DNA of 64,000 nucleotides from Chthonomonas sp. UBA2785 (GTDB lineage: Bacteria; Armatimonadota; Fimbriimonadia; Fimbriimonadales; Fimbriimonadaceae). A program made the position numbers and the translations under genes. The stretch covers positions 1-64,000 of the forward strand of contig DEIB01000011.1 of assembly GCA_002352215.1 (NCBI GenBank), given 5' to 3'. The notes under the pieces are model-generated. The model saw nothing but the letters and a program-made list of their open reading frames with translations, did not search any database and had not been told where the DNA came from. Below are positions 26,790 through 35,075 of this stretch, piece after piece. Position 1 is the first letter of the stretch, and each line of letters starts with the position of its first letter.

Positions 26790-27500
26790 ATGCGTTCTCT
26801 TCTAACTCTCAGCTTCTTCGCGGTTGTGGCTTCTTCACAGGCCGCCATCCTCACCCAGTGGAACTTTAACAGCACCACTTCCGACGCCAACACGAGCACC
26901 GGCACCACGGCTCCAGCCATCGGCACCGGCACCGCCAGCGTCGTGGGCGGTCTGACGACTTCCTTCGCCTCGGGCGATGCCAGCGGCGGTTCCACCGACC
27001 CGGCCGTCGGTGATGACTCCGCTTGGAACACCACCACCTACGCCGCTCAAGGCACTGGCGACAAGACGCGCGGCGTCCAGTTCCTGGTCAGCACCGTTGG
27101 TCAGCAGAACATCGTCGTGTCCTGGGACATCCGCCACAGCAACACGGCCAGCCGCTGGACGCAGTTCCAATACACCACCGACGGCGTGAACTTTGTGGAC
27201 TTCGGCGCCGCCATTGATGGCCCGGCGACCGGCGACAGCTGGAACAACACCCGAACCGTAGACCTGAGCACGGTGACGGCCGTGAACAACAACGCGAACT
27301 TCGGTTTCCGCGTGGTCAGCACGTTCGCCCCGGGTGGTAGCACCTACGCCGGTACGACCGTAGCCGGCACCTATGCCACCAGCGGCACCATGCGCTATGA
27401 CATGGTGACGGTGAACGCCAGCCCGGTGCCGGAACCGGCCAGCATGATTGCCCTGGGTGCGGGTCTCCTCGCCCTGGCGCGACGCCGCCGCAACGGCTAA
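26790..27500 (+). CDS. PEP-CTERM secreted protein
   Basis: The product of 236 residues has a signal peptide (MRSLLTLSFFAVVASSQA), a Thr/Ser/Asn-rich beta body with no recognised domain, and the same C-terminal tag as its neighbour (VPEPASMIALGAGLLALA then RRRR). ATG 26790 gives a normal signal peptide and follows CTGAGG; an in-frame ATG at 26769 would add seven residues. It has its own terminator. The two proteins share little outside the tag, so they are not a simple recent duplication. Confidence 0.8.
   Translation: MRSLLTLSFFAVVASSQAAILTQWNFNSTTSDANTSTGTTAPAIGTGTASVVGGLTTSFASGDASGGSTDPAVGDDSAWNTTTYAAQGTGDKTRGVQFLVSTVGQQNIVVSWDIRHSNTASRWTQFQYTTDGVNFVDFGAAIDGPATGDSWNNTRTVDLSTVTAVNNNANFGFRVVSTFAPGGSTYAGTTVAGTYATSGTMRYDMVTVNASPVPEPASMIALGAGLLALARRRRNG
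27426..27492 (+). repeat. 67-base direct repeat, copy 2 (PEP-CTERM tag)
   Basis: Second copy of the near-identical tag-coding segment described at 26566-26632. Confidence 0.85.
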
Positions 27501-27530
27501 ACCCTCTGGAATAGGATCACCAGATGAGGA

Positions 27531-27561
27531 CGGGGCCCCGCTAGGGGTCCCGTTTCTTTTT
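27531..27561. terminator. Rho-independent terminator
   Basis: A 9-bp stem CGGGGCCCC / GGGGTCCCG (one wobble) with loop GCTA is followed by TTTCTTTTT on the plus strand. It separates the second PEP-CTERM gene from the convergent mfd gene. Confidence 0.9.
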
Positions 27562-27568
27562 GCCTGGT

Positions 27569-30500
27569 TTAGGAGGAAGAGGAGGCGAGCGAAGCGCGGT
27601 CTTCTTCGACTTCCGCCCATGCTCGGTCAAAGGCAAGCAAGCAGTCCTCGGCGGCGTCCAGCGCCGCCCCAGTGAAGGGCCATACGTAAGCCCGGTCGCT
27701 CATATAGCTGCTGGCGTGCTTGCGCTGTACCAACGAAAGCACACGCGGCGGAATGACGGTGCGGTCATAGAAGTCCACCCGGATGCGGCCCTGGTGGCCG
27801 TCCACTTTCTCGATGCCCAGGTGCTGGGCCACCAAGCGCAGGCGCATCACGCGCAGGGCGTTTTCTACGCTGGGCGGCATGCGTCCGTAGCGATCGGCCA
27901 GTTCGTTGGCAATCTCGTCGAGGCTCGCTCGCGAGCGCGCCCCCATCATGCGCTGGTAAGCGTAAAGTCTTTGCGCCTGATCTTCAATATAAGTCTCGGG
28001 GATATTGATCTGGGCGGGCAAGTCCACGGTGGGCAGGGGCTCGAGTCCGCGCAGAGGATCATCCAACGCGGGCGGAGCCTCACCGTCGGCCACCGTCTTC
28101 AAGAAATTAACTTCGGACTCAATGAGCTGAGCGTAAAGCTCAAAGCCCACGGTCATCATCTGCCCGCTTTGCTTGGCACCCAGCAGGTCACCCGCGCCGC
28201 GAATTTGCAGGTCGCGGAACGCCAGTGAGTACCCGCTGCCCAGGTGGGCAAATTCCTGCAGGGCTTCCAAGCGCGCCATCGCGTTTTCGGTCAGGCTCGC
28301 ATTGCCCTTATAGAGCATGTAGGCGTAGGCTTGGCGATCGCTTCGTCCCACGCGACCGCGCAATTGGTACAACTGTGAGAGCCCAAAGTACTGCGCATTC
28401 TCCACGATGATCGTGTTCGCGTTGCTGATATCCAGCCCGTTTTCGACGATGGTCGTCGAGATCAGGATGTCGATGTCGCCCCGGATGAAGTCGAGCATCA
28501 CGGGCTCCAGTTCGCGTTCCGTCATCTGCCCGTGGCCAATGCCGATCCGCGCGGTGGGCACGAGGTTGCGGATGCGCTCGGCAATCATCTCGATGCCCTG
28601 CACCCGGTGGACCACGTAATAGGCTTGGCCGCCCCGGGCCAGTTCACGCAGCAGCGCCTCGCGCACCACTTCGTCGCTGTAGGCGCGCACGTAGCTGCGG
28701 ATGGGCAGGCGTCCCGGTGGCGGGTCGTTGATGAGCGACATCGGCCGGATGGACATCAGCGCCATGCTCAGGGTGCGGGGGATGGGGGTGGCGGACATGC
28801 TCAGCACGTCCACGTTCACGCGCATCTGCTTGAGGTTCTCCTTGTGCTTCACCCCAAACTTCTGCTCCTCGTCCACCACCAGCAGGCCGAGGTCCTTAAA
28901 CTTCATCTCCGACCCCAGAAGCGAGTGCGTGCCCACGAGCACCTGCACGTCGCCGGTTTTCAGCCCTTCCAGCACTTCTTTGCGCTCGGCGGCGGTGCGG
29001 AAGCGGTTGAGATAATCCACCCGCACGCCAAAGGGTTCCAGCCGCTCCTTGAAGTTGCGATAGTGCTGTTCGCTTAGGATGGTGGTGGGGCAGAGCACCG
29101 CCACTTGCCGCTCGGCGGTGACGGACTTAAACGCCGCGCGGATGGCAACTTCGGTCTTCCCGAATCCCACGTCGCCGCACACCAGGCGGTCCATCGGGTA
29201 GTCGGTCTGCATGTCCATCTTCACCTCCTCGATGGCTTGCAGTTGGCTGGGCGTCTCCACCCACGGGAAGGTGTGCTCCATTTCGGCCTGTTCGGCTGTA
29301 TCATTGCCGTAGCTGGGGCGGTGGGCACGGTTGCGCTCGGCGTAGAGCCGAATCAGCTCACGCGCCATCTCACGGGCGTCTTCCCGTGCTTTTCCCACGG
29401 TCTTGCGCCATTCACCTCCGCTCAACCGGTTGATCTTGGGGGCACCATCGCCGGGGGCGAGGTACTTCTGAATGCGGTCCAGCTGGTCGGCGGGAAGGAA
29501 AAGCTTATCGGGTGGCTTGTATTCGATGAAGAGGAATTCGCGGTCGTGTCCGTCAATCTGGCGGGTGACCAAGCCTCGGTAGATGCCGATCCCGAACTGG
29601 ATGTGCACCACAAAGTCGCCGGGTTTGAGATCCAGCACCGTGGCCACCGGCACGCCCTCGCTGAATTTGCGTTGGGGCAGCCGCAGGCGCGAGACGCCGA
29701 ACAGTTCTTGGTCCGAAACCAGCGCCGACCCCAGGGACGGCATGATGAAGCCGCCGGCAAGGTTGCCTTCTACCCAGAAGGTGCCGGGTTCGGTTTCGGC
29801 TTCGGGATCGAACGCCCCCGCGAAAATCTCGACCTGGCTCAGCACTTTTTGGGTGCGGTTGGGCTGGTCGGTGGCGACAAAGACTTGCAACCCCTCTTCC
29901 ACCCATTGCTTCATCGCGCCGGTGAGGGCCTGCGGTTGGCCGTGGTAGCCCCGCAGAGATTTGGCTTCGAGGCTGGCTTCGGGGCCGGCGGGGAACCAGT
30001 GCGGCAAATCGTTGATCTGCGCCATCGCAATGGAGGCCGGTAGGTTGCCGAGGTGCTCCACGCCCACCAAGAAGTCATTGGCGTGGGCCTGCATGATCTC
30101 GCCGCGCTCGGCGCGGTGCAGCAGCGCCTGGGCGAGTTCCTCCTCATTGCGCTGGGCCATGATCTCGAGCTCAATCGGCTCGTCGAGAATCAGCCAACCG
30201 TCTTCGCCCAGCAGGTCCACGGCGCAGCCGCTTTCGGAGTGAAGTAACGGACGGTACAGATCCAGGCGATCGAAGAACTGCCGGTTCTCCATCGCCTTGA
30301 GATCGTCCTCGACCAGCTGCTCCAATTGCCGAGATTGCTCCGCATCTAGTTGCGCCATCTCGCGGTAAAGGCTGGGCTCAACGAGGGCGCGGATACCTTC
30401 GGCGTCGGCGGGGAGGAGGGTTTCCCGGCTCGGCAAGATGGTGAGCACGTCCAGCGGCTCGGTGGAGCGCTGGCTCATCGGGTCGAAGTAGCGCAGGCTT

Positions 30501-31105
30501 TCCACTTCGTCGCCGAAAAGCTCCATCCGCACGGGGCGCTGGGCGCCCATAGGGAAGATATCAATGATGCCCCCGCGCCGGGCGAACTGGCCGGGGATGC
30601 GCACGGGGTCGCCGGGTTCGTAACCCACGCGCTTGAGTTGAGGCACGAGTTCTACGGGGTCCGCGGTGCTGCCGACGCGGATTTCGGCAAGTTCGGCGGT
30701 TAATACATCACCGGGAAGCGTGCGCTCGAGGGCGGCGCTGACGGTGGCCACCACCACACCGGGCTGGCCCAGGGCCAGGGCACGCAGGGCACCCAGCCGG
30801 TCGCTGAGGGCCACGCTTTCGGGGGCGGCGTCTTCAAAGAGCACGCTCAGCCCGCTCGGCATCGGGCGAATCAAATTGGCGGGGATGCCGCACAGCCCCA
30901 GGCGCGCCTGCCATTGCAGCACGCGGTCGTGGTTTTGGGTGAGGATGAGGATCGGTCGGGGCTGATCCAAAAAAGAGGCGGCCACCAGCGGGGCGCGGGC
31001 CTCCGGACATAGGTCAACCCACCGGGTCCCTTGCGAGACGTCGGTGAAAAGCTGCTGCACCCGGGGATGCTGTCGCCAGCGCTCAATGAGCGCGTCCAGC
31101 CGCAT
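27569..31105 (-). CDS. mfd: Transcription-repair coupling factor
   Basis: Mfd removes RNA polymerase stalled at lesions and recruits UvrA. The 1178-residue protein has the N-terminal UvrB-like part (LTQNHDRVLQWQARLGL), the CarD-like RNA polymerase-interacting domain (PGDFVVHIQFGIGIYRGL), and the RecG-like helicase with Walker A GDVGFGKTEVA, DEEQ box LLVVDEEQKFG, SATPIPRTL and QLRGRVGRSDRQAYAY. The C-terminal TRCF domain is present. Length is normal. It is divergent from nuoB with about 100 bases between. Confidence 0.97.
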   Translation of the reverse strand: MRLDALIERWRQHPRVQQLFTDVSQGTRWVDLCPEARAPLVAASFLDQPRPILILTQNHDRVLQWQARLGLCGIPANLIRPMPSGLSVLFEDAAPESVALSDRLGALRALALGQPGVVVATVSAALERTLPGDVLTAELAEIRVGSTADPVELVPQLKRVGYEPGDPVRIPGQFARRGGIIDIFPMGAQRPVRMELFGDEVESLRYFDPMSQRSTEPLDVLTILPSRETLLPADAEGIRALVEPSLYREMAQLDAEQSRQLEQLVEDDLKAMENRQFFDRLDLYRPLLHSESGCAVDLLGEDGWLILDEPIELEIMAQRNEEELAQALLHRAERGEIMQAHANDFLVGVEHLGNLPASIAMAQINDLPHWFPAGPEASLEAKSLRGYHGQPQALTGAMKQWVEEGLQVFVATDQPNRTQKVLSQVEIFAGAFDPEAETEPGTFWVEGNLAGGFIMPSLGSALVSDQELFGVSRLRLPQRKFSEGVPVATVLDLKPGDFVVHIQFGIGIYRGLVTRQIDGHDREFLFIEYKPPDKLFLPADQLDRIQKYLAPGDGAPKINRLSGGEWRKTVGKAREDAREMARELIRLYAERNRAHRPSYGNDTAEQAEMEHTFPWVETPSQLQAIEEVKMDMQTDYPMDRLVCGDVGFGKTEVAIRAAFKSVTAERQVAVLCPTTILSEQHYRNFKERLEPFGVRVDYLNRFRTAAERKEVLEGLKTGDVQVLVGTHSLLGSEMKFKDLGLLVVDEEQKFGVKHKENLKQMRVNVDVLSMSATPIPRTLSMALMSIRPMSLINDPPPGRLPIRSYVRAYSDEVVREALLRELARGGQAYYVVHRVQGIEMIAERIRNLVPTARIGIGHGQMTERELEPVMLDFIRGDIDILISTTIVENGLDISNANTIIVENAQYFGLSQLYQLRGRVGRSDRQAYAYMLYKGNASLTENAMARLEALQEFAHLGSGYSLAFRDLQIRGAGDLLGAKQSGQMMTVGFELYAQLIESEVNFLKTVADGEAPPALDDPLRGLEPLPTVDLPAQINIPETYIEDQAQRLYAYQRMMGARSRASLDEIANELADRYGRMPPSVENALRVMRLRLVAQHLGIEKVDGHQGRIRVDFYDRTVIPPRVLSLVQRKHASSYMSDRAYVWPFTGAALDAAEDCLLAFDRAWAEVEEDRASLASSSS

Positions 31106-31178
31106 ACGGAGTGCATGGTACCGAAGCCCGAAAAAGACGGCGCGGGCAGACCCGCCGCCACCCGCGCAGACCTCCGCG

Positions 31179-31184
31179 TAGAGT
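31179..31184 (+). promoter_or_regulatory. Candidate -10 element for nuoB
   Basis: TAGAGT lies 19 bases before the nuoB ATG; a second similar hexamer TAGAGA is at 31189-31194, nine bases before the ATG. Both belong to the TAGA(A/G) group seen before other first genes. No clear -35 is visible. Confidence 0.35.
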
Positions 31185-31203
31185 AACCTAGAGAACGAAA
31201 GCG

Positions 31204-31794
31204 ATGCCGAAGCGCGTGGAAACCTTGGTTCTGCACGATAGCAGTACGCCCTCCTTTGGGGACATCCAAAAGGGGGGAAGTGTGGTCTTGGCCAACTCCA
31301 AGACCCTTGGCGACCTGATTGCCGGGGTGCCGGCGCAGGCCCGCGCCCACGCCCTGTGGCCGCTCACCTTCGGCCTGGCGTGTTGTGCCATCGAGATGAT
31401 GAGCACGGTGGCGGCGCGCTTTGACTTGGCTCGTTTTGGTTCGGAAGCCTTCCGCGCCACGCCCCGCCAGGCCGACGTGATGATCATTGCGGGTCGCCTG
31501 AGCAAGAAGATGGCCCCGGTGCTTCGCCAGATTTACGACCAGATGCCGGAACCCAAATGGGTGATCTCCATGGGCGCTTGCGCCAGCACGGGCGGCGTTT
31601 ATAACAACTACGCGATTGTGCAAGGCGCCGACCAAGTGGTGCCGGTGGACGTTTACGTGCCGGGTTGCCCGCCGTCGCCAGATGCGCTGATGTACGCGAT
31701 CATCAAGCTGCAGAACAAGATCAAGCACCAGGGCCTCAAGCCAAAGCAAATGGCCTTGCTGGAGCTGAAGCCGCGTGAGGTGGAGTCGGTCTAA
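31204..31794 (+). CDS. nuoB: NADH-quinone oxidoreductase subunit B
   Basis: NuoB carries the N2 iron-sulfur cluster next to the quinone site of complex I. The 196-residue protein has the tandem cysteines in [11 protein letters not shown], the third in [11 protein letters not shown] and the fourth in [11 protein letters not shown], so all four ligands are present. The N-terminal 55 residues are a family-variable extension. nuoI follows after two bases; no other Nuo subunit is in the window. Confidence 0.95.
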   Translation: MPKRVETLVLHDSSTPSFGDIQKGGSVVLANSKTLGDLIAGVPAQARAHALWPLTFGLACCAIEMMSTVAARFDLARFGSEAFRATPRQADVMIIAGRLSKKMAPVLRQIYDQMPEPKWVISMGACASTGGVYNNYAIVQGADQVVPVDVYVPGCPPSPDALMYAIIKLQNKIKHQGLKPKQMALLELKPREVESV

Positions 31795-31796
31795 CC

Positions 31797-32261
31797 ATGA
31801 GTTTTGAAGTCTTTCGCGACGTTGCCAAGCCGATCCTGGCCGGGTTCGGCATCACGGCGCGCCGCCTGGCCAAGCCCAAGGCCACGGTGCAATACCCGGA
31901 AGAGCGACGGGAGCAATTCCCGCGTACCCGCTGGCGCCACGTCCTGACCCGCTACGATAGCGGCCTGGAGCGGTGCATTGGGTGTTCGCTGTGTGCGGGG
32001 GCCTGTCCGGCGCGGTGTATCTACGTGGAGGCGGCCGAGAACACGGACCAGGAACGGTACAGCCCCGGCGAGCGCTACGCCGTGCGCTACGAGATCAATA
32101 TGCTGCGGTGCATCTTCTGCGGCTACTGCCAAGAGGCGTGTCCGACCGGTGCCATTGTTCTGCGAAAGGACTTTGAATTGGCGAACTACGAGCGCGAAGA
32201 CTTCATCTATACAAAAGAGATGTTGCTGGAAGCGCGTCGCCCTGAGCCGGCGGTTCACTGA
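31797..32261 (+). CDS. nuoI: NADH-quinone oxidoreductase subunit I (2x4Fe-4S)
   Basis: NuoI carries clusters N6a and N6b, which pass electrons to NuoB. The 154-residue protein contains two complete ferredoxin motifs, [12 protein letters not shown] and [12 protein letters not shown], and the typical [19 protein letters not shown] start and [13 protein letters not shown] linker. All eight cysteines are present. A strong terminator ends this two-gene unit, so B and I are expressed apart from the rest of complex I. Confidence 0.95.
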   Translation: MSFEVFRDVAKPILAGFGITARRLAKPKATVQYPEERREQFPRTRWRHVLTRYDSGLERCIGCSLCAGACPARCIYVEAAENTDQERYSPGERYAVRYEINMLRCIFCGYCQEACPTGAIVLRKDFELANYEREDFIYTKEMLLEARRPEPAVH

Positions 32262-32287
32262 CCCGACCAAGGGACTCGACTTGATAG

Positions 32288-32311
32288 AAAGGGGCGCATG
32301 CCCCTTTTTTT
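32288..32311 (+). terminator. Rho-independent terminator
   Basis: A perfect 8-bp stem AAAGGGGC / GCCCCTTT with loop GCAT is followed by TTTTC, 27 bases after nuoI. Confidence 0.92.
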
Positions 32312-32392
32312 CTTGCCGCTTAACCGCCCCTTCACATCGTTGACTTGCTGTTAACCAAGCGACCCTCATGCTGGAATGCGAGGTCGACTCGA

Positions 32393-33199
32393 ATGAGACG
32401 CACGGCATTCACATTAATTGAGCTTCTCGTCGTTATTGCCATCATCGCCATTTTGGCGGCGATCCTATTCCCGGTCTTTGCCAAGGCCAAGCAGGCGGCG
32501 AAGGTCACCAGCACCATGTCCAACCTGAAGCAGGTCGCGCTCGGCTTGCCCATGTACAGCACGGACTACGACGATATGGCCGTGCACGAATACGGCACGA
32601 GCTATCTGAACCAGGACACGTGGGTGGGCGACATCTACCCGTACGTCAAGAACCGCAGCGTCTTCTTCGACCGCACGGTGATGGAACCCAAGGGCGACCT
32701 TCACCCGGACCCGTTCTATCCGGGATTCAACTACCGCTGGGAATGGATCACGAACCTCTCGCTCAACACGGACGGCTATAGCCGAACGTTCGGCGGCAAC
32801 AGCTGCACGAGCATGACGTGGTCAGAAGGGCCGGTGCGCTCTCTCAGCAGCATTGACCAGATCGCCGACCGCCTCGCGGTCGCCCCCATGCGCTACGCCA
32901 ACCTCGAAATTGGTTGGATGCGCTTCTACGGTATCGACGCGGCCTGGCCGACCATGGACCGTTACGCCACCGGTTGGTCTTGGAACCAGCTGATCTGGGA
33001 TGCGCGCAAGCAGTACGGTCAGCGGTTCGTGGGTGCCTTCGCCGATGGCCACGTAGGCAAGTTCGGTAAGGAGAAGTTCGTGTCGTACTACGTGGATAAT
33101 CCGGCCCAGAACGAAGCCAATACCTACACGGAATTCTGCGCAAAGATGGACGAAAAGAACCTTTGGGCGTTCTGGGGTCGGCCCTGGCAGAACGACTGA
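32393..33199 (+). CDS. Type IV/II prepilin-like protein (DUF1559-type)
   Basis: The 268-residue product begins with a class III signal ([20 protein letters not shown]), with cleavage expected before FTLIE. The residue before the cut is Ala instead of the usual Gly. The long C-terminal domain is rich in Trp, Tyr and Asp and ends with a [13 protein letters not shown] segment, the DGH motif common in the abundant pseudopilins of Armatimonadota and Planctomycetota. ATG 32393 was chosen over an upstream start because it places the signal at the N-terminus. The role may be surface pilus or pseudopilus formation; no secretion ATPase is nearby. Confidence 0.82.
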   Translation: MRRTAFTLIELLVVIAIIAILAAILFPVFAKAKQAAKVTSTMSNLKQVALGLPMYSTDYDDMAVHEYGTSYLNQDTWVGDIYPYVKNRSVFFDRTVMEPKGDLHPDPFYPGFNYRWEWITNLSLNTDGYSRTFGGNSCTSMTWSEGPVRSLSSIDQIADRLAVAPMRYANLEIGWMRFYGIDAAWPTMDRYATGWSWNQLIWDARKQYGQRFVGAFADGHVGKFGKEKFVSYYVDNPAQNEANTYTEFCAKMDEKNLWAFWGRPWQND

Positions 33200-33360
33200 T
33201 GCGGTGGGCTAGCCTTGTCGCAGTTCTCGCTCTCTTGATGGGGTGTAGCTCCGACCCGGGTCCGAACGATCCGACGATGACACCGGAACAGGAAGCGAAG
33301 ATCCAGCAGGACCGCTACACGCCAGAACAACAAGCGGCGAGGGACAACCGACCGCGATAG
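33199..33360 (+). CDS. Small lipoprotein
   Basis: The 53-residue product has a short signal with a lipobox (LALLMGC) followed by SSDPGPNDP and a charged tail ending in DNRPR. Its ATG shares one base with the prepilin stop (TGATG), so it is translated with the prepilin and may help its assembly or anchoring; this is inference. A terminator follows. Confidence 0.65.
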   Translation: MRWASLVAVLALLMGCSSDPGPNDPTMTPEQEAKIQQDRYTPEQQAARDNRPR

Positions 33361-33371
33361 AGCCTAAGGAG

Positions 33372-33405
33372 AGGCCGGGAGAAGATAAGGGCTCCCGGCC
33401 TTTCT
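33372..33405. terminator. Rho-independent terminator, probably bidirectional
   Basis: A perfect 10-bp stem AGGCCGGGAG / CTCCCGGCCT with a 10-base loop is followed by TTCTC on the plus strand. It lies between the small lipoprotein gene and the convergent flavodoxin gene. Confidence 0.82.
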
Positions 33406-33408
33406 CAT

Positions 33409-33981
33409 TTAGCCTTCCTTGCCCCAGCGCTGGGTGGCGAGGGCCACGCGCTGACCAAAGTGGCGGGCGGTGGCGAAGCTGCTCTCACGGATCCCTTCGT
33501 TGCCTTGGTCCACATTGGCCTGCACGAACAGGCCGCTGGTGGCCCCCACATTGTTGAGGTCATCCGGGGAGCCGGCCGAGGAGTTGTTGCCCGGCATCAA
33601 GTCCAGTCCCACCCAGACCATGCCGTGCTGCAGAGCTAGGATTTGCAACGTGGTCATGGTGATGTTCTTGTCCCCGCTCCAAGAGCCGCTGACCGTGAAA
33701 CCGGCCGCGATCTTGTTCTTCCAGGCTTGCGAGAACCAGCGCTTGCTGCTGTCATCCTTGAACTGCGCAAACGGGGCCGAAACGTTGCCCATGTAGGTCG
33801 GCGAGCCAAAAATGATGGCGTCGGCTTGGTCCAGGGCGTCCCAATCCACGTCGGGCAGATGGTAGAGCGTCGCGGTGACGCCTTCGACTCCGTTCGCGCC
33901 CTCAGCGACCGCTTCCGCGACGGCTTTGGTGTGGCCGTAGCCACTGGCGAAGACGATGGCGACATTGAAAGTAGTTGTCAT
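33409..33981 (-). CDS. Flavodoxin-like NAD(P)H:quinone oxidoreductase (WrbA type)
   Basis: The 190-residue protein has a flavodoxin fold: FMN phosphate loop FASGYGHTKAVAEAVAEG, the central ADAIIFGSPTYMGNVSAPF and KNKIAAGFTVSGSWSGDK. These match WrbA-like quinone reductases, which use two-electron reduction to protect from redox cycling. It is a single-gene unit ending at a shared terminator. A perfect palindrome covers its start codon, pointing to control by a dimeric repressor. Confidence 0.85.
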   Translation of the reverse strand: MTTTFNVAIVFASGYGHTKAVAEAVAEGANGVEGVTATLYHLPDVDWDALDQADAIIFGSPTYMGNVSAPFAQFKDDSSKRWFSQAWKNKIAAGFTVSGSWSGDKNITMTTLQILALQHGMVWVGLDLMPGNNSSAGSPDDLNNVGATSGLFVQANVDQGNEGIRESSFATARHFGQRVALATQRWGKEG

Positions 33982-33992
33982 TGCAACTACTT
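33969..33992. promoter_or_regulatory. Perfect inverted repeat over the flavodoxin start (operator candidate)
   Basis: The two 9-base arms AAGTAGTTG and CAACTACTT are separated by six bases that contain the start codon region. The TAGTTG/CAACTA core resembles operators of MarR/HxlR-type regulators that control quinone or drug responses. No regulator gene is adjacent. Confidence 0.6.
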
Positions 33993-34049
33993 ACTCAGCA
34001 TTCCGCCGGATTGTTTGCGCAGAGGGCCGAAATTCCTGCGGAGATTTCG

Positions 34050-34055
34050 TAGAAT
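34050..34055 (+). promoter_or_regulatory. Candidate -10 element of the BMP transporter operon
   Basis: TAGAAT lies exactly six bases before the ATG at 34062, with no room for a ribosome-binding site. This is the spacing expected of a leaderless transcript. No -35 is evident. Confidence 0.5.
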
Positions 34056-34061
34056 GGGCGC

Positions 34062-35072
34062 ATGCGTATTGGCGGATGGATGACATTGGGAGCGGCGCTC
34101 CTGGTGCTGGCAGGATGCACGAGCGGCGGCGAAGCCCCGAAGGCGGACGGAACGGCCCCGGCCGGCGACCAAAGTAAGCCCTTTAAGGTCGCTCTCTTAA
34201 CCCCCGGCCCGGTGAGCGATGCGGGCTGGAATGCGATGGCCTACAAGGGCCTGCAGGCGATTGAAAAGGAACTCGGGGCGACCGTGAACAACCAAGAGGC
34301 GACGGGCAGCCAAAAGCTGGACGCCATGCGGAGTTACGCCCAGGATGGCTACACGCTGGTGTTCGGCCACGGGTTTGAATACAACGACCCGGCGGCGGAG
34401 CTTGGCCCGGCCTTCCCGGACACGTTCTTTGTGACCAGTTCGGGCGGCAAGACCGGCCCCAATGTGGGGGCGTTCCGCTTCTATCTAGAGCAGGGTTTCT
34501 ACCTGGCGGGCTACACCGCCGGACTGATGACCAAGACCGGCAAGGTGGCCATGATCGGTGGCGACCGCGTGCCCAGCATCGCCAGCACCTTCAAGGCCTT
34601 TGCGGCCGGGGCCAAGGCGGCGCGCCCGGACGTGGTAGTGATCGAGAAGTTCACGGGCAACGGCCAGGATGTGGCGGCGGCCAAGCAGGCCACCCTAGCG
34701 GCCATTGGTGAGGGTGCGGACTTTGTGATTCACCAAGCCAACGCGGCGGCCCAGGGCGTGTTTGACGCTTGCAAGGAAAAGAACGTGAAGGCTTTCGGGG
34801 CCAATCTGGACCAAAACAGCAACGAAAGTGGCGTGATTCTGGCCAGTGCGATCATCAATGCCGAGCCGGCCTTCGTGGCCCTGGCCAAAGACGTAAAGGA
34901 AGGCAAGTACAAAGGTGAGGTCCGGCTGACCGGCATGGCCGAGAAGTCCATTGACTACGTCTTCAACCCGGCGATGGTGGACCAGATTCCGGTTGAGATC
35001 CAAGAGAAGATCGAAACCGAGCGGGCCCGCATCCTCAGCGGCGACCTCGCGGTGCCGAAGGACGAGTTCTAA
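34062..35072 (+). CDS. BMP-family ABC transporter substrate-binding lipoprotein
   Basis: The 336-residue product is a lipoprotein (lipobox LVLAGC, Cys19) of the basic membrane protein/PnrA family, which binds purine nucleosides and related compounds. Family motifs include ALLTPGPVSDAGWNAMAYKG, GHGFEYNDPAAELGPAFPD, GKVAMIGGDRVP and the FNPAMVDQIP tail. It is the first gene of a four-gene importer operon with the ATPase and two permeases. The ligand is probably a nucleoside, but that is inference. Confidence 0.9.
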   Translation: MRIGGWMTLGAALLVLAGCTSGGEAPKADGTAPAGDQSKPFKVALLTPGPVSDAGWNAMAYKGLQAIEKELGATVNNQEATGSQKLDAMRSYAQDGYTLVFGHGFEYNDPAAELGPAFPDTFFVTSSGGKTGPNVGAFRFYLEQGFYLAGYTAGLMTKTGKVAMIGGDRVPSIASTFKAFAAGAKAARPDVVVIEKFTGNGQDVAAAKQATLAAIGEGADFVIHQANAAAQGVFDACKEKNVKAFGANLDQNSNESGVILASAIINAEPAFVALAKDVKEGKYKGEVRLTGMAEKSIDYVFNPAMVDQIPVEIQEKIETERARILSGDLAVPKDEF

Positions 35073-35075
35073 CTC

